Positions 42,915-54,446 of a DNA stretch of 64,000 nucleotides are shown one piece after another (the stretch's first letter is position 1; each line of letters starts with the position of its first letter). Made by a program: the position numbers and the translations under genes. The DNA comes from Erodium maritimum (taxonomy: Eukaryota > Streptophyta > Magnoliopsida > Geraniales > Geraniaceae), in assembly GCA_963921825.1 (NCBI GenBank), contig OY997593.1:42609111-42673110 (forward strand), given 5' to 3'. The notes beneath the pieces are model-generated. The model was not told the DNA's origin. It did not search any database and worked only from the letters and a program-made list of their open reading frames with translations.

Positions 42915-45900
42915 TCAGTATTTATCTGATGAGGTGGATACGCCGCAGTACATGTTTGGATTTGTTATGCGATCTAGGCTTTTAGCTTGCGCAATGGCCC
43001 TTGTGTTGTCGCAAAATGGATTCACCGGACTGGATGGGTTTTTAATTACACCCAGCCCTGCCATGAATTTCCAAATCCACATAGCCTCCTTAGCTGCCTC
43101 TGCAGCATCCATGTACTTGGCCTCTGTCGTAGATTCGGCAATGGTATCTTGCTTTACGCTTTCCCAGCTAAAGCTCTGCCATTCAGCGTAAACACATATC
43201 CTGATTGACTTCTAAAGTCATCTGGATTTGTCTTGGAAAACTAGCGTCTACTCATCCTTCGACGACTAGTTCAGCATCATCTTTCCCCCGGGTTAGAATG
43301 ATGTCTACTGGTACAACATAAGGCTTACGAGACGTCTGGTCTCATACATGTCATGGCATATATGATCGATCCTGCCCCCAGGCGCATAGGATTCTCATCA
43401 TCCTTTTCATCTCATCAGGTGTCTTAGGACACTAAGTCTTGCTGAGATGAATGCCATGACTAGTGGGTAAGAGTCCTTTCTTTGAATCGAGCATTAAGAA
43501 CCTACTCAATGCCTTGTTCACATAGGTTCCCTGACTTAAATCCAAGACCCTCTTGGTGCGATCTCTACATATCTTAATCCTTAAGATATGAGAAGCATCG
43601 CCTAAGTCCTTTATTGAAAAACACTTCCTCAACCAAGCTTTAGTCTCGTGCAAGGTTGGGATGTCGTTTTCAATGAGAACCAGAAAGGTAATATTGCTCC
43701 CACTAGCCTTCTTATAAACGCAAGATTCATCCTCGTTCTTGATTAAGCCAAATCCAATTACAGCTTCATCAAAACAAAGGATCCAACTCCGAGAAGTTCG
43801 TTTCAATCCATAAATGGATTTCAACAACTTATAAATCTTTCCCTTATTCTTCGGATCGTCAAAACCTTTGGGCCGAGACATACAAACGTACTCAGTCAAA
43901 TTTCCATTTAGGAAAGCGGTTTTGACATCCACTTGCCATATCTCGTAATTATGATACGCAGTTATGTCAAGAAGAATTTGGATCGATTTTGACCATAGCC
44001 ACTAAGGAGAAGGTTTCCTCATAGTCAATCCATTGGATCTGCCTATAACCTTTCGCCACAATTGAGCTTTGTAGGTCAGAGGGTTGCCGTCCATGTCCAT
44101 CTTCACCTTGAAGATCCATTTGCATCCTATGGTCCTCACACCATTGATGGGATCAACCGGTTCCCAGACTCGGTTGTCCGACATGGATTGCATTTCCTCC
44201 CTCATGGCTCCCAGCCATAACTCGGAGTTGGGCCCATCCACGACTTCCTGAAAGGTGGCTGGATCATCGTGATCCACCATGACTTCATTGTCACCTCCGG
44301 ATACCATATCTTGGAGGTGGAAGATTGATCCTTTCAAATCGCCTTGGACCTTCCGGAATTGTAACAGGAATTGGTTCTTACTCTACGACAATCTCTGGCT
44401 CCTTTCTACTGGGTTGCCAATTGGTTTAGACAGATCTGTACCATCCTGAATTTCTTCGAGATGCACAGTCCTCCCAATGACGTCTTTGGAAACAAAACTT
44501 CTTTTCCATAAAGACCCCACCCCAAGCGACGAACACCATGTTCTCACTGGGATTGTAGAAATAGTATCCCCTTGTTGCTTTGGGATACCACACGAAGGTG
44601 CATATCTCAGATCTTGGTTTGAGCTTAGTCGAAACCAAATGTTTCACATAAGCCTCGCAACCACAAATCTTTAGGAAGGACAAAGCGGGCATCATCCCGT
44701 ACCATTTTTAAAATGGTGTCCATTCCACACCATTCGTCGAAGCCCGATTCACTATGAATGCGGTCGTCTCTAGAGCAAAACCCCTAAAAGAGATTGGGAG
44801 ATCAGTCCAACTAATCATGGAACAGACCATTGTCTAACAATGTCCGATTTCTCCGTTTGGCTACACCTTTCAACTACAGTGACCTAGGAGGAGTCCATTG
44901 CAAAAGGATCCCATTCTCTTTTAGATGATCTAATAACTCTGTGGTCAAGTATTTTCCACCTCGATCCAATCGAAGTGCCTTAATACCTTTGTCGAGCTGG
45001 TTTTCTACTATAGTCTTAAACTCTTTGAATTTATCAAAAGCTTCAGACTTATGTCTCACCGAATAGACATAACCATATTTACTGTAATCATCAGTAAATG
45101 TGATAAAGTAGCTAAAACCCCTCCTGGCAAGTGAACTTATTGGTCTACACACATTCGAGTGTATCAACCCCAATAATTCACCCGCCCTTTCATCGCGATC
45201 GATAAAGGGCACTTTAGTCATTTTGCCCATCAAACAAACCTTGCACCTATCGATCGAATGGAATTCGAATGAACCTGAAAGCCCGCACTTCTGAAGTGCT
45301 GATAGGTGCTTCTTGTTTATGCGACCCAAATGACAGTACCATAACAGAGTTAGGTTTAAATCGTTGGATTTAGACCTCTTGCTATTAACGGAATATATAG
45401 AACTTGAGGCATTGTTACCCATATCTAATATGTACAATCCTCCAACCATGTCAGTACTGGTATAAAACATATCATTGCATAGAACATTGAAAACTCTATT
45501 TCCAATATTAACATTATATCCTTCCTTGTCAAACACGGATACAGATATAATATTCCTACTAAGAGTAGGTATGCAATATACATTATACAATACTAAGACA
45601 AGGCCTCTTGGCAAAGCAAGACTCATGGATCCTACAGCAGTTGCCACAACTCTGAGGTCCATTTCGTGCTTTCCAAATCTCTCCTACTTTCAGCCACCAT
45701 ATATTAGTGCATGTGTGAGATTCAGTCATGGTATCTAATACCCATGAATCTTTGGAAGTAGAGAGATGTAGCTCTATAGAGTTAATACCGAATGAAGGCA
45801 CGGTCCCACCGCCCTTCCTTAGATCATCCAGGTTTCCTGATGAAGGCGCAGTCCTACTGCCCTTCTTCAGATCATCCAGGCTATTTGATGAAGGCGCAGT

Positions 45901-46292
45901 CCCACTGCCCTTCTTCAGATCAGCCGTGAACTTCCTGTAATCCCGGTTCCAATGACCAGGCTGTTGGCAGTAGAAGCAGACATTCTCAGGTGTCTCATCT
46001 TTCCTGCCAAGTGCGCATGGGCCCAGCCCTTGCCACTTCCAATTCCCTTGTTGACCATCAGAATATCCTTGGATCCCAGATCCCTGAGATATTCTTCTCA
46101 GCAGCTGATGACACTTCATGTAACTCTGATATGGTCTTAGAGACAGCCTTGTCAAGGACATATTCTTTGCGTTCAGACTTGAGGACTATCCTCAAAAATT
46201 CTGTACCAGTCCAAATAGTTTGTCCCATTTAGCTTGACCCTGTCAAGAATGGTTTTTAATGACAAACTATTAATGTTCGCTGAATTTGCCAT
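42915..46292 (-). pseudogene. Copia copy 2 gag-pol, defective
   Basis: Gag starts at 46292. The longest piece (45662-44874, 262 codons) covers the integrase zinc domain and core. Shared with copy 1: the zinc knuckle ending in tyrosine instead of cysteine (about 45935-45980), a protease site DTMT without the DTG glycine, 'LGR' for the histidine of the integrase zinc domain, 'LIHSNVCRP' with N for catalytic D, the T-run frameshift (43987-43990), and loss of the YVDD box at about 43674. Unique to this copy: a 1-bp loss near 44060 and a stop at 43432 ('LSKT*'). The RNase H end is at 43112-42915. No functional enzyme can be made, despite the near-perfect LTR pair. Confidence 0.9.
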
Positions 46293-47834
46293 TTGATCTA
46301 CAACAGATAAAATTCAATCAGTAAACTGAATAAATTTTATGAAGATCAAGCTTAAACACCAACAATCAATTCTAAACCTTTAGAATCTGAAACCAAGATC
46401 CTTGATTCACTCGATTAAGCTGAACTAATGCTCACCACTTAATCCAGCTATGTAGGTAGGAATCCATCCAATCACATCCAATGTGACTCCTGGCTAGGGT
46501 ATGTACTTATGTACACGACTTACCCTATCTGTTACCCTAGCTCAACCTCAGGCTAAGAATCGTAGTCGGGTCCACCAATTTTCAACTATGGCTCGTCACT
46601 ATGTAGGTGCTCCGCTAATGCGCACGACACCCACATATGTCGTCCAAACCTACTACCCCGCTTTCCCATGGATGCTCCGCTAATGCGCACGACACCCATA
46701 GGACGGGGAGGTAGTAAGGTGTTGATGATTGGGAGGTATCGGACATGACCCGCTTTTACTTGTCCAGTTGTGTTCAAAACTTTGGCACATCCTAGATGCG
46801 ATGAGCACATCAACTACATTCCAAATGCAATGATGCCTCAAATTACATCCAATGTAATTCTTCCTTTGAACCCGTCAACTACATCCAATGCAATGACGGT
46901 TCTAAGGGTTCACACACAAGGATTAAAATTCCAATTTTATCTTTGCATGTGAGGTGATATGCTCGGTAAATAAAGTTAGGCATGCAATTCTAAAGCTCAT
47001 AGAATTAATCATGCATAAACTAAACCAAGCATAAAGCGATAAATGTGCACATAATAGCCCCCTAAACTAACTCCCACTAGCTTCTTGAGCTCCACCGACT
47101 CCAAGCCGATGCCAACACCCGAAAAGCCACCAAATGACCTTTTCGCCCTTTCTTCATCTTGAGTAAAATATTACAATTTAATACACGACTCGCAGGTCGG
47201 GAATAAATAAATATTACAAACAAGTGGTTCGACGACCACACCTTGAAAGAATAATTACACGTTACCTCTAACGGCTCGCAGGCCGTGAAAAGCGATAAAT
47301 AATTAAATTGAGCTCGGGGCTATTATGTGCACCATGCCAACATCACATCACACATCGTGTTATCAAACAAGAATGTTATCAAACATCATGTGATTTTCCG
47401 GTTTTAATTAATAGCCAAGTTTCGAAAATTTTTGATGCTCGGTTTATCGAAACCGTTCAAAAATGAAACTTTTGAACATTTGATCTTCGAGTTCATCATG
47501 ACGGTTCCAAACTCGTCATAACTAACAAAACGGTTTAGCCTTGGCATATCAACCATCTAATGGTCATGCTTGGCCTAGCTCCGTCCAACGGAGCCCCGTT
47601 CGGTCCCGGTTTCGGCTCCCCGAGAGTCCCGCTCCCGAGACCCGAAAAATCAAATTTTTTTCAAAATTTCCAGATTTGAAATAATTTTCAAAAATTCATT
47701 TTACATGCATTAAATCCATAAACAATAATTTAAAACATGTTATCAAACAATTTAGCAAAATAACATGCCAAAAACGAAACTTTCAAGCAAAACCGAAACT
47801 TTGAACACCGTCTTGTGAATCCCGAAGGTAGCAC
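46293..47834 (-). other. Leader of copia copy 2
   Basis: About 1.5 kb, AT-rich, non-coding, nearly the same as the leader of copy 1 (31752-33294), with the same duplicated phrase 'gctccgctaatgcgcacgac' at about 46608 and 46673. Confidence 0.6.
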
Positions 47835-47847
47835 GGCTCTGATACCA
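47835..47847 (-). promoter_or_regulatory. Primer binding site of copia copy 2
   Basis: Minus-strand TGGTATCAGAGCC, one base from the 5' LTR; perfect initiator tRNA-Met type. Confidence 0.92.
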
Positions 47848-47848
47848 C

Positions 47849-49536
47849 TGTTGAGTCTCGAGGTAAGGTTGGAGATGAACCAACTCGCAGCGGAAAATCA
47901 ATGAAAACCAAGAGACAATTAGAACCATGAAACAACTAACAAAGAATGGATTAACAAGAGAAAAATTCAGCACTAGTTCTTACCAAAACAAGAACACCGG
48001 TTAACGAATGATTGGCTTGAGTCTCCAAGACGCCTACGTATCCACATGGGAATCAAAGCCACGTAGTTCTTCTCTTTGAGGACTCAAGAACACAAAAATG
48101 GAGGAGGAAACTAGCCAAACCCGAAATGGCCATGGAAGAGGGAGAAAAAATGTGTTTCCTATTCTTGTCTTGTCTTTGTTATGTTGAAAAAAGATGACTT
48201 AAACATAACAAAACCCATACTTGTCCAACTAAAGGCATGAGACAAGTATGGTGTCAAGTAAGGTGTAAATAGGACAAAGTATGGCAAGACAAGATTGGGT
48301 TAGGTGGTGAATCACCAACACCTTAATCCTTGTCTTGCTTACTTAGTACTAATTAATCAAGACTTGATTAATTAGTTCCATGGGCCTTGGTTGCATGGGC
48401 CTTTCATGGGCCTCTTGGAACATGGCCCGTGGCCATTTCCAACGAGGTCCCGTGATTCGCTCATCGCCTCCAAGCCTTCCATACCGGAAATGTCCAACAT
48501 TATCCGACGCGATCAATCCCAAGACTCCAAGCCTTGTCTCGATCCGTAAAGTCCTATTCACTTACGGGCACATGACCCAAAACCCAGTTTTGGTCATGTC
48601 CCGAGACAACTCCCTTTTGGCCATTCTCCATAAATGTGTCAATGAGTTTCATCCTCCGGTGTGACCCTTAGGTTTATGCATGTCAATAGATCAACATAAA
48701 ATCCCATTTTACTTGATCCTATTTAAGTGGCAACTAACGAGACTTTAGTATTGCCCGACATTACATAACGAATCGACCCTGTCGATTCTAACCTTTCCGT
48801 CGTCCCTGTCATTATCCTTTTATCTCCGATATCCTGATTGAGATAAGGCATAGAGCCGTCATCCTTATTATTCTCAATCACCGTTCCTTGATATGTGAGA
48901 TGACTGAAGATATGATACCCAGTATCATGTGCATGGCCATGCTATTCTTCCAGTCACTCTCGATCAAGTGGCCGAGAACCGATATCTTTCCCATACCTTA
49001 GTATGAGGGATAAATCCCTTAGCCGTCTTTCGTGTCACTCATGTAGCCCGTCCCCAAGCCAATCCTGGCCGTTATAGAAGCCCTGTTACGGACAACGTTA
49101 GGCTCAGGTCAAACTCAGTTGTTGACTACATAGCGATCACAAAGACTCCTTGGTCTAAGGATACATGACAAGCTACAACACTGAATATGTTCATGACTTA
49201 ATCTATGGCACATATTCAGGGCGGGTCGTCCAATATCATGTCCCACATGATATCTATGATCAGACTCCGGAATCTCATTCCAATGACTAACAGAACGTAA
49301 GCCATAAAGAGCCATCTTTCATACTAGTCGCTTCTAGTGAAGCTTTGTTGACTAGGGACCCATCGAGTGTGATCTATCTCGATCTATGGTTCTATTCGCA
49401 TGGTGGGCATAGATCAGAGCACACATCGATATATTACTCCAACACATAAGTAATATAAAGCCGCTTTAATTTTATTGCTAACGATGATATATACATTTGG
49501 ACATTTAGGATTGAACTACGGGCACTAAGACTAACA
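47849..49536 (-). repeat. 5' LTR of copia copy 2
   Basis: 1,688 bp, same length as the left LTR and apparently identical to it. Ends ACTAACA directly before CCCAC. Contains the inverted repeat at 48348-48376. Confidence 0.93.
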
Positions 49537-50726
49537 CCCACACGGCCACAATAGGAAAATTTTCTTTTCGCCCCAAAACGTTCCTAACGAACCTCAAACC
49601 TCAACCATTCATCTTTAAACCAATCTTAAACAAAACTCAACCTTAAACTAATAGTTTTACACCAAAACCTAATTTTAGAAATTGACAAATCGAAGATCGG
49701 TTTGGTGATTACCATAGATGAAGACGAGGTGAGCTTGAATCTTCGAACTTTGAGACGATCCAAAGGTTAAATGAACGAGAATCACCAAAACCCTACAACA
49801 CCACCTCTCTTTTATCTCTTCTTCCTTCTCTCCTCTTTCTCTTTCTAAAAACACCAAAACCCACCTTTTTGAACAACATGGCCGAACATCACCTTAGTCT
49901 TCCTTTTTGTTTTAATTCAAACCACACATTTTTATCATAATTGCAAAACTAACCCTCAACTTCTCATCTTTTGTTTTTGTCCCCAAACCTAACACCACCA
50001 CTTGGTTGACAAGTGGCAAGAGGGTCCCACACCTTTTGAAAAATATCTCCTAGATATTTTCTGTCAGATTCGCGAAATTCGGCCGTCTCGGGCCTCGAAC
50101 GGGCACTTTTTCCAAGAAATTACGAAACTTCACGGGCTACAAGGAAACGACTCAACTAAGACCGCTGCGACGACGGCTAAGCTTTTTGGATCCGAAACGG
50201 TCCTCGAATGGACCAAAACGTCGCTCGGTTGACTTTTCCAGCGAAAAGTCAACTTTTCCCAAATTGATCAGAAAGTTGCCCTGAGTCCCCCGGAACTCAC
50301 TTTGGTCGATATCGGGGTCAACTTAACTCCGGTATGACCATCGGGGTCATTTTAGGTACAATTAAGTGTCTGTCTTAAAAAATTTAAATTTTCCCGTTTT
50401 TCGCAGGTTTGACTGACGTTGACCCGGAGTGGTTATTACATTGGTACTCGCCTCTGGTGGTTGGATCTTTGGCATCCTTGTCTCAGATCTGCTCGGTTGA
50501 CCACTCCCGTTCACCGGAGCAGCTCCCCTTGTCGGTAGTGGTGTTGCCTGCTCGCCGGAACTCGATGCAAGTGATGTGTAGAGGTGGTGTTGGTCGGCCT
50601 TGGCGCGTCAGGATCCGATTGGAACCTTGCTCGCCGGTGTGGTCTCGTCGTGACGGAGGTGGGTCGGCGGCTGCGGAGCTTCATCTTCTGGTTTGGATGT
50701 AGATGGTCGGGCCGGGTAGGGTTTTA

Positions 50727-50812
50727 CCTACTTGGGCCGGGTGGGCCTGTTACTTGGGCCGGGTGGGCCTGTTACTTGGGTCGGGTGGGCCTGGTACTTG
50801 TGTCGGGTGGGC
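50727..50812. repeat. 22-bp tandem repeat in the split LINE
   Basis: Four copies of 'ttacttgggccgggtgggcc' with small changes. Every copy carries TGGGCC (site II-like) and runs of three G. Confidence 0.75.
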
Positions 50813-51828
50813 CGAGTGGGCCTGGTTAGGTGGGCTGGGCGGGTTGGCAGTTGGGCCGGGATTCTGGACAGGGTCTGGCTCTGGGCTTTGGACTGGATCA
50901 GGCCCAGTTTCGTTCAAGGTTTGCTCTTGCTTCGGTTCTGGTTTATGTCCGAATATCTCTACCCTCTCTACGGATCTGCTTGTCGTATTTATTCGGATCC
51001 CTAGTAGTTACAAGGATGTCGGACCGGTGTAGGTGTTGGCCTCCGGGCTTTCCGAATCCGTTGTTTATCCTTTGGAGTGGTGTGGTGGGGGTTTGAGCTT
51101 TTCTTCCGGCCCTTGTCATGGTTTTGGAGGTTCTTTGAGACTGGTGGTTTGGTTGAGGCTCGAGCGTTGCTTCGGAGGTGCTTTTTTTTCAGAGCTGGTC
51201 GTGGGACACGTTTCTGCATCTTCTTGGGAGTGGATCGTTGTGGCTCTGGTCTGGGTGCAGCTGTTAGATCGCTCTTTGGCCTACCGTTGTCTTCTCAGGT
51301 CTGGTCGTGGGACGCGTTTCCTCATCTTCGGGTGTTGATCGTCGTGGACCTGGTGATTAGCTGAGGCTTCTGGTATTCCTCTTCTCATGTCATAGTTTAA
51401 TGTTTCACTCTCTGTACCATTATCAATATATGTTGGTTTTAATCTGCTTCCTCCCACGTTGTTGGGTAGGTTTCGTCGGTTTTTGTGTGTTGGCCCTCGA
51501 CGAGTAGTTTGGCCATAGTGTCATTAAGCAGTGTTCCTTCATTATTGATTTTAGTATAGTGTGTTCTTGAGGGTCATTCCCTTTAGCACTGTCTCCGTCG
51601 TTTGTGGTGTTGGCCACCGACTTGTTAGTGCCATCTTCCAGTCTTGTGACGGTTTGATGGTCCTAATGAGACAGAGTGTTCTTCTTATTATAGCAGTAGA
51701 TTGGTTTATTTCAGTTTCGTTTGTGCTTATTGTTTGGAATTTCCGGGTTTTGACCTATTTTTCCGTGTGTGCTTCATGGTGGCTATATTCGGGTGTGAGT
51801 CTCCTTTTTTAGCCGTTCTTTTTTATTT

Positions 51829-52138
51829 CCTGGGTCTGCGTACCCCTTCTCATTTCTGGGTCTGCGTACCCATTCATTTCTGGGTCTGTGTACCCACTCA
51901 TTTCTGGGTCTGCGTACCCATTCACTTCAGGGTCTGCGTACCCATTCATTTCAGGGTATGCGTACCCCTTCACTTCAGGGTCGGCGTACCCTTTCACTTC
52001 ATAGGTTTCCCCGGTGTGGGGTTTCATTCATAGCTTCATTCAGGGTCTGCGTACCCTTTCATTTTCAGGGTCTGTGTACCCCTTCATCTTCAGGGTCTGC
52101 GTACTCATTCATCTTCAGGGTCTGCGTACCCATTCATA
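51829..52138. repeat. 24-25-bp minisatellite near the 3' end of the split LINE
   Basis: Eleven copies of a unit built on 'gggtctgcgtaccc' plus 'attcatttc' or a variant. Seven precede and four follow a spacer of about 40 bp (about 51996-52040). The unit core is close to self-complementary ('gggt...accc'). It lies about 125 bp upstream of the poly(A) end. Confidence 0.88.
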
Positions 52139-52282
52139 GCTACTAGGGTGGTAGTCGTTCAAGTGGTTCTTTTTTGTTGGAGAGTCTGTAGCTAGACTCT
52201 CTTCTTGTACTCCTCTTCCTCCATGAGAGAGGTTTAATTTAAATTATGCTTTGCTGATAAAAAAAAACAACCAGGCTGCAGT

Positions 52283-52969
52283 TGGACACACAGAACCCCA
52301 TATCTCCTAGATTTTCTACTTGTATTCTCCTCCTACGCTCTATCCTATTTAATACAAATCCTCTAGATAACTTACATCAGCTATCGCCCTCGTGAAAATT
52401 AAAGCTTCAGGGATAGAACTCTCTGTATTATTGCTGGTGAAAAGAAAAGAAAAATCTCCAATACAGAGCAAAGGTTATATGATTTGGATTTTACATGACG
52501 CTCATTTTATAGAATGGTCCAGATACCAAAACGCTAACATCACAATCTTTCTTGTCATGAAGCATGTCCACCTCCTGCTCTTGCTTTTCTCTGAGATAAC
52601 CCATAATCCCATCATAACAAAAGGTGAAGAGGCCCCAAGTTCATTTAAAAATCTACATACGAAGTTGCACTATTTCCATCAACCAAAACTATATAGTCAA
52701 TGATCACGTAATATTGTAACTGTGAATCCAAAACTATACCACAACAAAATCAATCATGTGGAAAATGATCAACATCATAGCAACCAATTTGTTCACTTGC
52801 TCAATCTTCACTATCATCCCTCTTTTAAAAGGTCGCAAATTACCTCCTAATTTGTCAATGGATATGATCATCACAAAATCAATCCGTACAACCGTCTGCA
52901 CTAAATGTTCTAAAAATCAAACACAAAGACTAGCAGCACCACATGTTTAAAAAAGTTCTCACCTTCTTC
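52283..52969. other. Unrecognised DNA between two LINEs
   Basis: About 690 bp, AT-rich, with only short open frames and no recognisable feature. Probably older sequence into which the neighbouring elements inserted. Confidence 0.45.
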
Positions 52970-54205
52970 TTTTTTATAAGCTCGAAAATTTTATTAAACT
53001 GATTCCAAGAAAGAATCAGAGAGCCCTGAATCAAGAAGAAACAGAGTAGCAACCAACAATAACAAAGGGGCTCCAGCAAAGGGAGCCAAAGGCTAAGCCT
53101 TGTCTAAAAGAAAAACAAGAAACAAGGAGCAAATAAAAAAAGAAAAGAAACCCCATCAACGAAGAGTCGACGTATTCTTCTTCTTGGCAGCCAAATCACG
53201 AATTGCAGTCCATGCATCAGTACCCTGAGACGAAGCTGTGACTTGAATTGTGCCTTTGCCGATTTGCTCAACCTGCTTCCCAATATCAACGGGCCGAACA
53301 TATCTTTCCCGGTCAGATATATTTGTTTTACACGTCAAAGTGTAAAACTCTGTTAGATGCTTAGGAGGACGACTCACCCGCTTCTTGACTAGAGCGTCCT
53401 TCCACGGGGAATGTTCCTACTGTGGAGGTTGTCCTCCAATCGCACCAAAAACAGGCTGGACTTGAGTGAACCCAGACACAAGCCCACCTGACACCACAAC
53501 CGGCCCAGAACCAACTGCATTATGTTCAGGCCCAGCAGCTTCAGCATCATCGCTGATAATTTCAACACGATCCCTACTGAATACCCTGCCATCGTCGGAG
53601 TCAACCATCGCGATTTCCATGGGAGAATTCGCATCATGATCATCACGCTGAACAGGATCGAATCCCAGAGGAGTTGAATCCGCTTGAACGTCGGCAACCA
53701 GAGGAGTTGAAACGGCGACATCATCCGCAATCTCGACAACATCCGATGAGTCCCCGGACTGACCTACCCCTTCGTCCTCCTCAGTATCTTTCTCCTCCTC
53801 TGAAACGAGCTCAATATTCTGGTTTGAGTGCAGCTCCATAACTGGCCGACGATCCACACTAGGCGAGTCTCGCACACCCAACACTGCCCCACCAGACACC
53901 TGCGTCTTCATAGAGCCCAGAACATCCTCTAAAGGCAAACCTTGGACAGACCACATTCTCATTGGAGGGTGAATTGATGGCGGCCTCATCCTCATACTCA
54001 GCCTTGCCCACCATTTCCGGCATCCTTGTCCTCTGGGTACCTAACAACCACCACTAGATAGACGCAATGATGAACGCAATAATCACTGACACTAACGAGC
54101 TTCCCATCACTCCCACGCTTGGCCTCGCCAAAAGATCTGCTACCCATAATCGCAGCGCTCAATCCGAGCCTCTCTACTTCCAGGAAAAGCATCTCCCGCA
54201 TGTCA
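52970..54205 (-). mobile_element. 3' part of a minus-strand LINE
   Basis: On the minus strand the right-hand coding region is followed by a 3' UTR, then 'ttaataaaattttcgagctt' and a short A run (complement of 52970-52975), the usual layout of a plant LINE end. The 5' side is cut at 54205 by element D, so the rest, and any TSD, would lie beyond the window. No reverse transcriptase is present in the visible part. Confidence 0.6.
53156..54201 (-). pseudogene. LINE ORF1-like fragment, broken
   Basis: Three pieces in line: 54201-53998 ('MREMLFLEVERLGLSAAIMG'), 53995-53417 (192 codons, acidic, many Asp/Glu/Val/Ser) and 53377-53156 (ending 'AAKKKNTSTLR'). The last two are in the same frame, separated by a single TAG at about 53415, then 'KKRVSRPPKHLTEFY'. 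The first is in a different frame, so one indel is implied. I recognise no named domain; the assignment as ORF1 rests on position before a LINE-type 3' UTR. It could instead be a captured host coding fragment. Confidence 0.45.
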
Positions 54206-54346
54206 TGTAAAACCCCGCTCTTTCAAAAGGGTATTAAATTGAATTAGAAAACGTCGGGGTGGAATTTTGCAGCGAGGGATTTTGGAAAAGAAAAATCAAA
54301 AAAAAAAGAAGAAAAGGGAAAATTGATGGTTGGGTCAGCTCAAGCT

Positions 54347-54446
54347 TGGGCCCAGGGTTGAATGGGTCAGGCCCACTGCAAGCAAGACCAGGCCCAACAC
54401 AGTTGAGGCCCAAGCTCAGTCACTTTATAACACTACCAAACCCTAG
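54347..54446 (+). promoter_or_regulatory. LTR promoter module: site II, TATA-like, telo-box
   Basis: TGGGCCC (54347-54353), GGCCCA at about 54370, 54391 and 54407, TTTATAA (54424-54430), then AAACCCTAG (54438-54446). The 3' LTR has the same layout at 62638-62737, with one GGCCCA changed to GGCCGA and the telo-box weakened. The order matches plant promoters active in cycling cells (family knowledge); the transcription start, probably within tens of bases downstream, is inferred. Confidence 0.55.

Larger units (their letters stand above)
41076..49536 (-). mobile_element. Complete Ty1/copia element, copy 2
   Basis: 8,461 bp with two 1,688-bp LTRs (41076-42763, 47849-49536) in which I saw no difference by eye, and a perfect 5-bp duplication CCCAC (41071-41075, 49537-49541). 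Same family and orientation as copia copy 1. The primer site (47835-47847) and purine tract (42764-42778) are intact, and a 1.5-kb leader is present. The coding region is broken and shares major lesions with copy 1. It is probably the youngest insertion in the window. Confidence 0.95.
38522..50440 (-). mobile_element. Tekay-type Ty3 solo LTR, minus strand, split by copia copy 2
   Basis: Flanked by TTGGT at 38517-38521 and 50441-50445. On the plus strand it begins TGTCACGCCCC and ends TTATTACA; on the coding strand it therefore starts TGTAATAACC and ends GGGGCGTGACA, the same terminal pattern as the LTRs of C and D. The parts 38522-41075 and 49542-50440 total about 3,453 bp. No internal region, primer site or second LTR exists, so it is a solo LTR. 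It also shares with C and D the reverse of 'gagcgtaagctcaccccct' (about 38790-38812). Four minisatellites lie at 39243-40490. Confidence 0.85.
38225..52265 (+). mobile_element. LINE-derived element, split by a nested solo LTR
   Basis: Flanked by a perfect 17-bp duplication (aacaaccaggctgcagt, 38208-38224 and 52266-52282). Its own parts are 38225-38521 and 50446-52265, about 2.1 kb. The 5' part is CT-rich with 'aaaccctacctctaacc'. The 3' end is 'ttaaattatgctttgctgat' followed by a short A run, closely matching the LINE tails at 6746-6800 and 8879. There is no ORF1 or ORF2 that I can recognise, so it is non-autonomous or deeply deleted. Internal minisatellites are at 50727-50812 and 51829-52138. 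Confidence 0.8.

Noticed and set aside
38522-50440. A complete Ty3 element on the minus strand
   Set aside because: Removing the nested copia element leaves one continuous LTR with a TSD on both sides; there is no second LTR, primer site or coding region, so it is a solo LTR.
51001-51364. Overlapping frames of about 70-100 codons on both strands
   Set aside because: They lie in the GC-rich body of a LINE derivative, show no motif, and overlap each other in all phases.
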